From Patulibacter medicamentivorans (lineage in GTDB: Bacteria; Actinomycetota; Thermoleophilia; Solirubrobacterales; Solirubrobacteraceae): a DNA stretch of 39,463 bases. The stretch lies in assembly GCF_000240225.1 (NCBI RefSeq), contig NZ_AGUD01000242.1:1-39463 (forward strand). Reading direction: 5' to 3'. Shown here piece after piece: positions 1 through 6,245 of this stretch. The position numbers and the translations under genes are program-made. The notes under the pieces are model-generated. The model was not told where the DNA came from. It did not search any database and saw nothing but the letters and a program-made list of their open reading frames with translations. Within the stretch, counting starts at the first letter, position 1. Each line of letters opens with the position of its first letter.

Positions 1-1313
1 GGCCACGGCGCGGACCCGTCCTTGGCGATGCCACCGGACCCACCCGGGCAACGGTTGGAGTGCTTCGTGGCAAACGTCGTGAAGCCCGAGCCCAGGAGCG
101 GCGACAAGGCGTCCAGGGGCGCACTGAGCGCCCGCAGCGTCGGTGGCAGCGTCTGGCTGGAGAAGTTCAGGGAAACGCGGGTGGAGTGGCCGTTGGCGTC
201 GTAGAGGCCGGAGGACTTGCCCCCGAACGACGTCAGCAGACCGGACACCAGATCCGGCACGTACGGCAGCGCCTCGTCGACGATGCCGTCGGAGGCCCGC
301 AGCGCCCGGGCGGTGTCACGCAACGCCGGATCGGCGGAGCGCTCCAACGCCGGCAGCCGCCTGAGGCTCTCGTTGAGCACCGGCAGCGTCTGCCGGACGT
401 CGGTCAGCAACGGCCGCGCCTGCGCCGTGAACGGCCGGACCACCCGCAACGTCCGCGCCAGCCGCGACGCGACCGGCCGCGCCTCACGCACGACCGGACC
501 GGCGTCGCGCAACAGCCCCCGCGCGTCCGCGAGCGTCGTGTTCGCCTGGCGCAACGTGCCGGGCGTGCGCTGCAGCACGTCGCTCAGCGCACGACGCTCC
601 GCCGACGCCGCACGAACGGTGCCGGCCGTCGCGACGAGCCCCTGCTCCAGATCACCGCGCTGCGCGGCGAAGAGCGACGCCAACGCGGAGCCGCGCACCA
701 CGAACCGCTGCAGGTCCGCATCGTCGGAACTGACCTGCTCGACCGTCTTGGCCGTCTGCGCCAGCGCCGGACTGAGCGTCGAGATCAGCTCCCGCGTCTG
801 CGGCCCGAGATCGGAGAACGCCTTCGCACCACCACGGATCAACGTCTGAAGACCGCGCTGCCCCTCGGCAGCGAAGAGCGTCAGCACCTGATCGATGTCC
901 GTCGCCGCGCGCGTGTCCTGCGCCTCGATCCGGCCACCGTCGGCGAGCTCCGGCGCGCTCTGCGGCCCGACCTCAAGCGACACGAACCGGTTGGCGATGC
1001 TCGACAACGAACTGTTGCGAATGATCGCCTGCGTCCCACGATGCAACGGCTTGTACGCGTCATCGGTGATCGACAGCACCAGCTCCGCCTGACCATCGTT
1101 CGCGAGCTGCACCTTCGAGACCGTCCCGATCGACGCGCTGCCGACCTTCACGAGGTTCCCGGTCACCATCTGACCCGCATCAGGCACCACCATCACCACC
1201 CGATACGACCCCGACCCACGCATCACCAGCACCACGACCACGACCACGACCACCAGCAACGCAAGCACCACCCTCCCGACCAGACCACCGAGCTTCTCGC
1301 CGAACGCCCTCAT
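1..1313 (-). CDS. Mce/MlaD-family lipid-uptake protein, 3' end cut by window edge
   Basis: Reading leftward from an ATG at 1313, the frame stays open to base 1 (437 codons; C-terminus missing). It starts with a short positive N-terminus and a Val/Leu-rich membrane anchor (about residues 10-31), followed by an MCE domain (about 36-115; motifs PDAGQMVTGNLVKVGS and SSLSSIANRF), then a long helical region and a conserved tail (LYDANGHSTRVSLNFSS, RCPGG). The same blocks occur in the first gene of the central mce operon (25778), so the two are paralogues. Mce proteins form periplasm-spanning hexameric tubes that move lipids or sterols with MlaE/YrbE permeases; no permease is visible here. The start overlaps the stop of a 32-codon leader ORF by 4 nt and has no clear Shine-Dalgarno of its own. 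The first part is almost identical to the Mce gene at the right edge. Confidence 0.93.
   Translation of the reverse strand, partial: MRAFGEKLGGLVGRVVLALLVVVVVVVVLVMRGSGSYRVVMVVPDAGQMVTGNLVKVGSASIGTVSKVQLANDGQAELVLSITDDAYKPLHRGTQAIIRNSSLSSIANRFVSLEVGPQSAPELADGGRIEAQDTRAATDIDQVLTLFAAEGQRGLQTLIRGGAKAFSDLGPQTRELISTLSPALAQTAKTVEQVSSDDADLQRFVVRGSALASLFAAQRGDLEQGLVATAGTVRAASAERRALSDVLQRTPGTLRQANTTLADARGLLRDAGPVVREARPVASRLARTLRVVRPFTAQARPLLTDVRQTLPVLNESLRRLPALERSADPALRDTARALRASDGIVDEALPYVPDLVSGLLTSFGGKSSGLYDANGHSTRVSLNFSSQTLPPTLRALSAPLDALSPLLGSGFTTFATKHSNRCPGGSGGIAKDGSAPW
1199..1289 (-). repeat. 91-bp inverted repeat, left copy (partner 39373-39463)
   Basis: Left copy of the repeat described at 39373-39463, inside the left Mce gene. 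Upstream of it (first eight codons and beyond) the two genes diverge, apart from the short leader-start and promoter similarities. Confidence 0.9.
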
Positions 1314-1408
1314 GCGCTCGGTCCGGTCCGCTGCAGATCGCTTGATGGCGGTGACGGCGGGTGCACCAGCAGCACGACGGTCGGGCTGGGGACTTCTTCG
1401 AGATTCAA
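1310..1408 (-). CDS. possible leader ORF (32 aa) coupled to the left mce gene
   Basis: A TTG start at 1408 follows GCGGGAG by 4 nt, and the frame ends in TGA overlapping the ATG of the mce gene. The peptide begins M-N-L-E-E and is rich in Pro and Ser in its second half; it has no signal peptide or known domain. The right-hand mce gene has a similarly placed ORF (39263-39352) whose start context is nearly the same (GCGGGAGAGCCTTG here, GCGGGAGCGCCATG there). Because the mce start lacks its own clear ribosome site, I infer that translating this ORF delivers ribosomes to mce. It is too short to prove by codon statistics; it could instead be a vestigial upstream gene end. Confidence 0.4.
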   Translation of the reverse strand: MNLEEVPSPTVVLLVHPPSPPSSDLQRTGPSA

Positions 1409-1488
1409 GGCTCTCCCGCCTGACGGGCCCGCGGACGGGGCCGGATCGCTCGCTGGTGCGTGAAGCGAGTGCTCCGCGACGGAACGGG

Positions 1489-1517
1489 ATCCTACAGCGT
1501 GTCGACACCATGTCGAC
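1489..1517 (-). promoter_or_regulatory. promoter and operator-like repeat for the left mce unit
   Basis: On the minus strand TCGACA (1511-1516) and TAGGAT (1489-1494) are 16 nt apart and could be -35 and -10. The -35 sits in GTCGAC-N5-GTCGAC (1501-1517), a 10-of-12 match to the GTTGAC-N5-GTCAAC palindrome seen elsewhere in the window. The right-hand mce promoter has the same layout: operator, 16-nt spacer, -10, and about 100 nt from operator centre to the leader start. Confidence 0.5.
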
Positions 1518-1784
1518 GGACGTTCGTCACAGACGCTGCGTCATTGAATTCCGGTCTCGGTCACACTGTCGCCGGGCGTGCACCGCCGCTTCAGTGAGTG
1601 GGTGACGATCTTGCCGGTTCTGTCCAGCCTGCGGACGCCTCCGATGCGCAACCGGTGATGAAGGTGGTAGGTGCGTGACCCCGCCAGTGGACGCCTGATC
1701 CGCCAGATGAGAAGTCGAGCATCGAGCCGCGAGTCCCGGTCCCGTGAGGTCAGAGTCGCGGAGGCACCCAGAGGTGCGGCATCG
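1518..1784. other. intergenic region, no gene recognised
   Basis: This stretch lies between the left mce promoter and the end of the small hypothetical gene. I see no convincing coding frame. A small stem (GCACC-CAGA-GGTGC, 1764-1777) just downstream of the hypothetical gene could end its transcript but lacks a T-run. Confidence 0.5.
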
Positions 1785-2111
1785 CTAGGCTCGGCGACGG
1801 GTGAGGTCCGGCCCGCGAGGCGCGGCGCAGCTGATGCCGTCGAGCAGCGCCTTCGCTGCCTCCGAGGTGACGTTCTGCGCGGTCCATTCCGCGTAGAGGT
1901 GGGTGGCGGCGGGCGTGACGAGATCGTCGACGGCCAGGCGCACCTCCCGCACGATCGAGAGAACCTCAGGATCGTGGTCGCTGATGTCGAGGGTGTGGTC
2001 AAGAAGCCTGCTCCACGCATCGTCGGCAACGCTTCGATCGTGTCTGCCGCAGAGCGCGTGGCTCAGCGCGTTTCCGAGCTCGAACAACCTGAGGGTGTGA
2101 GCGCTGCTCAA
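1785..2111 (-). CDS. hypothetical protein (108 aa)
   Basis: Not recognised. It is a small soluble protein, largely predicted helical, with no signal peptide, membrane segment or metal motif; the tail is Arg-rich. The likely start is a TTG at 2111, only 3 nt past the stop of the thioesterase gene, so it would be the last gene of the rubredoxin-transglutaminase-thioesterase unit and translated by coupling. Amino-acid composition looks like a real protein rather than a GC-rich shadow frame, but the start and function are uncertain. Confidence 0.55.
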   Translation of the reverse strand: MSSAHTLRLFELGNALSHALCGRHDRSVADDAWSRLLDHTLDISDHDPEVLSIVREVRLAVDDLVTPAATHLYAEWTAQNVTSEAAKALLDGISCAAPRGPDLTRRRA

Positions 2112-2114
2112 CGG

Positions 2115-2585
2115 TCAGGACCGGGGCGTGTCGTCCCAGTGGCTCCAGGCCTCCGGCAGGGGCTGCCCCGTCCGGCGGAAGTGGGCGAGGTCCACAACGA
2201 TGAAGAGCGCGTGGGCCTCGGCCAGCAGGGCGGTGCCTCGATGCATGGTGGCGCGGGTGTACAGCTTCCGGCCCTCGCGGCGCTCGAGGTGTGCCTCGAC
2301 CTCCAGGTCGTCACCCAGGACCGCCGGGGCACGGAACTCGACCGTCAGGCTGGCGGTGACGGCGGGGAGGTGGAGGGCGCTGGGGACGGCGCCGAGGACG
2401 TCGTCGAAGACCGCCGCGACCGCACCGCCATGCGCCAGCCCCGGACCACCTTCGTGGTGGGAAGCGAAGCGGATGGTGCCGAGCACCCGTCGGTCCTCGA
2501 TGTGCATCTGCAGCCCCATGCTCGAGGGGTTCTCGGTGCCGCAGCCGAAGCAGTTGGGGTGATGGGCGGGAATCTCGTAGGTCAT
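2115..2585 (-). CDS. PaaI-like hotdog-fold thioesterase
   Basis: This 156-aa protein has the length and pattern of PaaI/4HBT acyl-CoA thioesterases. An N-terminal Cys pair (NCFGCGTENP) precedes the hotdog core with GLAHGGAVAAVFDDVLG (about 50-66), where the HGG and following Asp are the typical active-site region, and then the VTASLTVEFRAP strand. Many such proteins hydrolyse acyl-CoA and have the NCFGCG start seen here. The ATG overlaps the stop of the upstream transglutaminase-like gene by 4 nt, so the two are co-translated. The substrate cannot be read from sequence; a branched or aromatic acyl-CoA is an inference from the surrounding lipid genes. Confidence 0.87.
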   Translation of the reverse strand: MTYEIPAHHPNCFGCGTENPSSMGLQMHIEDRRVLGTIRFASHHEGGPGLAHGGAVAAVFDDVLGAVPSALHLPAVTASLTVEFRAPAVLGDDLEVEAHLERREGRKLYTRATMHRGTALLAEAHALFIVVDLAHFRRTGQPLPEAWSHWDDTPRS

Positions 2586-3229
2586 GCCGGGCGCTGGTCG
2601 CTCGGGCCCATCGACAACCCGGGGTACGCCCGGGCGTAGGTGTCGAGGATGCGTTGAAGGGGGAGGTCGTCGAACGTGCCGTGATCGCGGACGTACTCCA
2701 TGTACCGGCCGCCGGTTCCGTCGAAGGGGTGCAGCAGCGCGTCGCCGGTTCCGTCGAAGTCCAGGGGCGCGACGCCGACGCGCTCGCACAGCTCGCGGTT
2801 GAACGCGGGGCTGGCCTTCAGCCACCGTCCCCCGAGATGGAGCACCGCGTAGCCGTGGTACAGGAACACGTCCGTGCCCATCGCCGTGGCCAGCCGCTCG
2901 GACTGCAGGTGGTTGCGGACATCGGAGAATCCCAGCCGCGCCCGGATCCCTCGGTGCCGCGCCGCGGCGACGAGGAGCACGGCCTTCGGCACGCAATACC
3001 CCTTCCCGGTGGCCAGGACCGCGCTTGCCCGGTAGGCCGCGGCGTCGGTGGGCAGGTAGTGCGGGTCGTACCGGATCTCGTCACGCGCTGCCCGGAACAG
3101 CCGTTCGGCGACCTCCTCCGGCGCGGTCGCCGCCCCGACCGCGCGGTCCGCGAACGCCCCCACCTCGGGGGCGTCGTGGTCAAGGAACTCGGTCGACTCC
3201 AAATCGGTCGTGGTCCTCGGATGCGTCAT
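2582..3229 (-). CDS. transglutaminase-like (TGc) cysteine-protease-fold protein
   Basis: A 215-aa protein with the core of the bacterial transglutaminase-like superfamily: nucleophile Cys79 in ATGKGYCVPKAVLL, the following RHRGIRARLGFSDVRNHL segment, and His125 in VFLYHGYAVLHLGGRW. The third, usually acidic, catalytic residue is not obvious. There is no signal peptide, so it should be cytoplasmic. Members of this type are usually predicted peptidases or amidases and are poorly characterised. It follows rubredoxin after about 100 nt and overlaps the thioesterase by 4 nt. The ATG at 3229 has AGGA about 10 nt upstream. A rubredoxin-TGc-thioesterase operon is unusual and gives no obvious pathway. 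Confidence 0.8.
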   Translation of the reverse strand: MTHPRTTTDLESTEFLDHDAPEVGAFADRAVGAATAPEEVAERLFRAARDEIRYDPHYLPTDAAAYRASAVLATGKGYCVPKAVLLVAAARHRGIRARLGFSDVRNHLQSERLATAMGTDVFLYHGYAVLHLGGRWLKASPAFNRELCERVGVAPLDFDGTGDALLHPFDGTGGRYMEYVRDHGTFDDLPLQRILDTYARAYPGLSMGPSDQRPA

Positions 3230-3330
3230 CGGCGGGGGTCCTGGCGCCCGTGGGTGATCGGTGGCGCGGCGCCTCTATCAGCAGTCATGGAGCTCCGCAT
3301 GAGTCGGGTGTCGAGGGCGGTCGGTGGCGA

Positions 3331-3495
3331 TCAGTCGGCGAGGGGCGCGAACTCGCCCTTCTGGGCGCCGCAGACGGGGCACGACCAGTCGTCGGGGATG
3401 TCCTCGAACGGTGTGCCAGGCAAGATCCCGCCGTCTGGGTCGCCATCCTCCGGGTCGTAGATAAAACCGCACGGTTCACAGATCCATTGCTGCAC
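3331..3495 (-). CDS. rubredoxin
   Basis: A complete 54-aa rubredoxin with two iron-binding knuckles: CEPC at 6-9 and CPVC at 39-42, with the conserved [16 protein letters not shown] and [13 protein letters not shown] segments. It carries one electron and in actinobacteria often serves alkane hydroxylases or other oxygenases; no AlkB is visible here, and P450s normally use ferredoxins. I chose the GTG at 3495 because it gives the usual M-Q-Q-W start and lies 6 nt after a -10-like TATCTT, which fits a leaderless mRNA; a TTG at 3513 is possible. A GTTGAC-N5-GTCAAG palindrome lies just upstream. Confidence 0.96.
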   Translation of the reverse strand: MQQWICEPCGFIYDPEDGDPDGGILPGTPFEDIPDDWSCPVCGAQKGEFAPLAD

Positions 3496-3501
3496 GCCAC
3501 G

Positions 3502-3542
3502 AAGATACCGCAACCCCGACGATGTGTTGACGGTGCGTCAAG
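3502..3542 (-). promoter_or_regulatory. rubredoxin promoter with GTTGAC-N5-GTCAAG operator
   Basis: The palindrome GTTGACGGTGCGTCAAG (3526-3542) matches the GTTGAC-N5-GTCAAC consensus at 11 of 12 positions. On the minus strand it is followed 18 nt later by TATCTT (3502-3507), which ends 6 nt before the GTG start. The spacing suggests a repressor site over the -35 of a leaderless promoter. Confidence 0.6.
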
Positions 3543-3550
3543 AGCCGCGT

Positions 3551-3608
3551 CGAGACGAGTGTCCTCGGTCGAGCCGAGGTCTCGTCGGTCGTGGCTGCCG
3601 GCAGCCAC
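3551..3608 (-). terminator. two adjacent hairpins after the lipoprotein operon
   Basis: GTGGCTGCC/GGCAGCCAC is an 18-nt perfect palindrome at 3591-3608. A second nested hairpin spans 3551-3584 (CGAGAC and CCTCGG pairing with CCGAGG and GTCTCG). They lie downstream of the minus-strand lipoprotein genes and before the rubredoxin promoter, so they are likely termination structures; neither has a T-run. Confidence 0.45.
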
Positions 3609-3660
3609 GTCGCTGCCCGGCCCGGCCCACGTCACCGCGGCGCAATCGGTGAGGCCGGGC

Positions 3661-4086
3661 TCACGGCAGCAGCAGGGCGTCGTCGCCCGATCGGCGTCGA
3701 GCACCGATGCGCAACACGGTCTCGCGTTGTCGGGACGCAGTGAGCGTCCAGCGCCCGGGCGACAGATCCGCCTGGAGGGTCGCGGCTGTTCCCGGGGCGA
3801 CGTCCGCGCGCGTCCGGGCGACCGTGGCGCCAGAGGATCGTCGCAGCGCCAGAGGCGTGCTCGATGACGTCTGGTTCGTGACGACGATCCGGACGGGACC
3901 GGCTCCGACGCGGCCGGGGGAGACGCTCACGCCGCGGTCGGTGATCGCGACGCTCATCTGCAACGTCTCGGGCGGCCGGCTGCCGTTCGGCTTCTCGGAC
4001 ACACGCCCGCAACTGGCGACGATCAGCGACGCGCCGACCACGACCAGTGCCGTGCAAGCTCGTCCTGGGGTCGAAGAGGGCCTCAT
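3661..4086 (-). CDS. predicted lipoprotein (141 aa), function unknown
   Basis: The N-terminus is a lipoprotein signal peptide with lipobox LIVASC (Cys26), so the protein should be anchored outside the membrane. The mature part (about residues 50-130) has beta-rich spacing, with stretches such as PVRIVVTNQTSSSTPLAL and SPGRWTLTASRQRE that look like an immunoglobulin-like or cupredoxin-like sandwich; I cannot name a family. It ends in an Arg-rich tail. The ATG overlaps the stop of the preceding lipoprotein by 4 nt, so the two form one unit and may act together. A role near the Mce systems is only a guess from proximity. Confidence 0.75.
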   Translation of the reverse strand: MRPSSTPGRACTALVVVGASLIVASCGRVSEKPNGSRPPETLQMSVAITDRGVSVSPGRVGAGPVRIVVTNQTSSSTPLALRRSSGATVARTRADVAPGTAATLQADLSPGRWTLTASRQRETVLRIGARRRSGDDALLLP

Positions 4087-4622
4087 GGGCCGACCTCCAC
4101 ATCGAGGGTGCCACTGGTCGCGGCCTCCTGCGCCGCGACCGCGCGGGCGTCGTCGAGGCCGGCGCTGACGCTCCAGCGGAGGGTGTGACGTCCGAGACGA
4201 ACGGGGCTGAGCATCCACACGAAGGTCCGGCGCTCGCCGGCCTCCAGGGGTCCGATCGACCACGTGTCTCGATAGGCGGTGCTCGCCCCACGAGGCGGGG
4301 CGTCGACGATCCAAACCGGTCGTCGCGGATCCGCGACGCGACCGGCCCCGTTGTCTCCGACCTCGATGGCCTGCGAGAAGCCCGTCACGGTGACGTTGGC
4401 CGTCGGCAGCGACCGCTCTCTCTCGCGGTTGACGATGGTCAACCGGAGGGGGTATGTCGAACCGGGGCGCTGCGCCGACTCGAACCTCGCAGTGGCGGCC
4501 ACGTTGAGCGCCGCACCTTCAGGGGCGTCGGCGGCCACTCCTCCGGAGCCGCAACCGGCGAACGCCCCGATCGCCGCCGCCGATGCGGTCAGGCCGACGA
4601 GGCTGCTGACGGACGGCCTCAC
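4083..4622 (-). CDS. predicted lipoprotein (179 aa), function unknown
   Basis: A GTG start at 4622 gives a signal peptide ending in lipobox AFAGC (Cys24). The mature domain is beta-rich with features of an extracellular Ig-like or CARDB/DUF11-like sandwich (YPLRLTIVNRERERSL, GPLEAGERRTFVWML), typical of surface proteins that bind partners rather than catalyse. No catalytic motif is visible. It is first in a two-gene unit with the second lipoprotein. A TATCGA hexamer about 5 nt before the start could be a -10, but the spacing is poor, so the promoter is unclear. Confidence 0.75.
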   Translation of the reverse strand: MRPSVSSLVGLTASAAAIGAFAGCGSGGVAADAPEGAALNVAATARFESAQRPGSTYPLRLTIVNRERERSLPTANVTVTGFSQAIEVGDNGAGRVADPRRPVWIVDAPPRGASTAYRDTWSIGPLEAGERRTFVWMLSPVRLGRHTLRWSVSAGLDDARAVAAQEAATSGTLDVEVGP

Positions 4623-4803
4623 GGGCGTCGATAGCGGTCGGCGCCGGTGCGGACGGCCATGACCACTGGTCGGATCGCGCGGATCGCGGAGGTCGGGGGT
4701 GGCACGGTGGGTCCGTTCGTCGGGTGAACTGGTGGTCGAGCGCTCGGCGTGGAGGGCCGACCCAATGGCCGTACTCTCCGCGCACTGAGGTCGCGAAAGG
4801 AAG

Positions 4804-4840
4804 GAGGAAAGAGCCCGTCCCTCGGGACAGGGACAGGCTC
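4804..4840 (-). terminator. Rho-independent-like terminator of P450 no. 1
   Basis: On the minus strand an 11-bp stem (GAGCCTGTCCC with GGGACGGGCTC, one G-T wobble) encloses an 8-nt loop and is followed by TTTCCTCC. It starts about 30 nt after the P450 stop codon. It is the clearest terminator in the window and separates the P450 from the lipoprotein genes. Confidence 0.75.
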
Positions 4841-4869
4841 GCGGCGATGGCTGGTGCCGCGGGACGTGT

Positions 4870-6102
4870 TCAGCCCGCCAGGCGGACGGGGAGGGTCTTC
4901 AGCTGGCTGGAGAACTGGGAGACGACGTAGGTCGGCTGATCGCTGATCGTCATCTTCGGGAAGCGCTTCACGGTCTCCTCGACGAGGATCTTCAGCTCCA
5001 GGCGAGCCAGGGCGGTGCCGAGGCAGAAGTGGCGACCCCCGGCCCCGAACGCCTGGTGCTCGGGGTTGCGGTGCACGTCGAACTGGTGGGGGTTCTCGTA
5101 GCGCTCTGCGTCGCGGTTGGACGACGGGTACCAGAGCGCGACCTTGTCGCCGGCCTTGATCAGTGCGCCGTTGAGCTCGATGTCCTTGGTCGCGGTGCGC
5201 CGGAAGTGCGCGAACGCCGGGAACATGCGCAGCGCCTCCTCGACCGCGCTGGCGGAGAGCGACGGGTCGTCGACCAGCATCTGCCACTGGTCGGGGTTCT
5301 CCATCAGGATCCGCATCGTCGACGTATACGTCGCCTTGGTGGAGTCGTTGCCGGCCGCCATCATGAGGACGAACCCGGCGAAGATCTCTTCGTCGCTCAA
5401 CGTGTCGCCGTCGATGTCCGCGAAGACGAGGACGCTCGTCATGTCGTTGGTCGGGTTCTCCCGCCGTGCGGCCACGAGCTTCATGCACTTCTCGTACATC
5501 CTGGGGATGTCCTCGGCCACCAGCGCCTCGAGGCCCTTCGGGTTCAGCGTCGTGTCCCCGAACCCGAGCAGCGCGTTGATCGCCTCCGCCCACGGCTTGT
5601 CGTCCTCGGGGTCCAGCCCCATGAACTCGCCGATCACGCGGGAGACGACCGGCTGGGCGACGTCCGAGACGAGGTCGGCGTGCTCACGCCCCTCGAGCCG
5701 GCCCATGACGCCTTCAGTGATCTCGCGGATCGCGGGCTCGTGCGTCGCGATCGCCTTCGGGGTGAACGCCTTCTGGAACAGGTTCTTGATGCGGTCGTGC
5801 TTCGGCGGGTCCATGCCGATGAACATGCCCTGGACGAGCGGGACCGGGATCGACTCGTCGGTGATGATGATGTTCTGGGCCGACGAGAACCCCTGCCAGT
5901 CGCGACTGACGGTGTGGATGTCCTCGGCCCGGGTCACCGACCAGAACCCGGCGTCCTTGGGTGACTGGGCGATTCCCGGGCTCCAGTGCACCGGGCACTC
6001 GGCGCGTAGGCGTTCGAACACATCGTGGGGCGGGCCCTGGAGCCACAGCTCGTCATCCGCGACCTGCAGGGTGGTGAGGTCCTGGAATGCTTCGGTCGAC
6101 AT
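4870..6102 (-). CDS. cytochrome P450 (CYP124/125/142-like), no. 1
   Basis: A full-length class I bacterial P450 of 410 aa. It shows NPPKHDR-type substrate-entry sequence (GMFIGMDPPKHDR), an I-helix AGNDST oxygen-activation motif, the EEALR ExxR motif and the heme loop FGAGGRHFCLGTALARLE with ligand Cys360. This pattern resembles actinobacterial P450s that oxidise terminal carbons of sterol or methyl-branched chains, but substrate is not readable. It is a clear paralogue of P450 no. 2 (17000-18229). No ferredoxin gene is adjacent. I chose the ATG at 6102 because it lies 7 nt after -10-like TATGTT; a GTG at 6171 and an ATG at 6144 would add up to 23 residues. A strong hairpin follows the stop. 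Confidence 0.93.
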   Translation of the reverse strand: MSTEAFQDLTTLQVADDELWLQGPPHDVFERLRAECPVHWSPGIAQSPKDAGFWSVTRAEDIHTVSRDWQGFSSAQNIIITDESIPVPLVQGMFIGMDPPKHDRIKNLFQKAFTPKAIATHEPAIREITEGVMGRLEGREHADLVSDVAQPVVSRVIGEFMGLDPEDDKPWAEAINALLGFGDTTLNPKGLEALVAEDIPRMYEKCMKLVAARRENPTNDMTSVLVFADIDGDTLSDEEIFAGFVLMMAAGNDSTKATYTSTMRILMENPDQWQMLVDDPSLSASAVEEALRMFPAFAHFRRTATKDIELNGALIKAGDKVALWYPSSNRDAERYENPHQFDVHRNPEHQAFGAGGRHFCLGTALARLELKILVEETVKRFPKMTISDQPTYVVSQFSSQLKTLPVRLAG

Positions 6103-6109
6103 AGCGTCA

Positions 6110-6139
6110 AACATACCGTCGCCGTTCGCGTCGGTCAAA
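6110..6139 (-). promoter_or_regulatory. promoter of P450 no. 1 (leaderless)
   Basis: On the minus strand TTTGAC (6134-6139) and TATGTT (6110-6115) are separated by 18 nt, and the -10 ends 7 nt before the chosen ATG. GTTTGAC occurs twice as a direct repeat 28 nt apart (6134-6140 and 6106-6112), which may be a regulator site but is not palindromic. Confidence 0.5.
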
Positions 6140-6164
6140 CGCATGGGTGGGTCGGACGGCGTGC

Positions 6165-6193
6165 TTGACACCGCGATCGACTTCGGGTCGAAT
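6165..6193 (+). promoter_or_regulatory. promoter of the WS/DGAT gene
   Basis: TTGACA (6165-6170) and TCGAAT (6188-6193) are separated by exactly 17 nt, and the -10 lies about 50 nt before the ATG at 6246. It is divergent from the P450 no. 1 promoter. Confidence 0.6.
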
Positions 6194-6245
6194 CGGATGG
6201 CGGGGCGGTCCCGTGGGCACTCGTCGAACGACAGCAGGACGCACC

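Noticed and set aside
1215..1256. Alternating GTG/GTC tract as a possible microsatellite or promoter
   Set aside because: It encodes the Val-rich membrane anchor of the Mce protein and keeps frame; explained by coding.
60..1463. Long plus-strand open frame of 467 codons
   Set aside because: It is a GC-rich shadow of the minus-strand Mce gene: Arg/Pro/His-rich, no domain, while the other strand encodes clear MCE motifs.
4427..4444. GGTTGAC-GATG-GTCAACC inverted repeat resembling the second operator class
   Set aside because: The spacer is 4 rather than 5 nt and the site lies inside the first lipoprotein gene, far from a start codon; likely chance.
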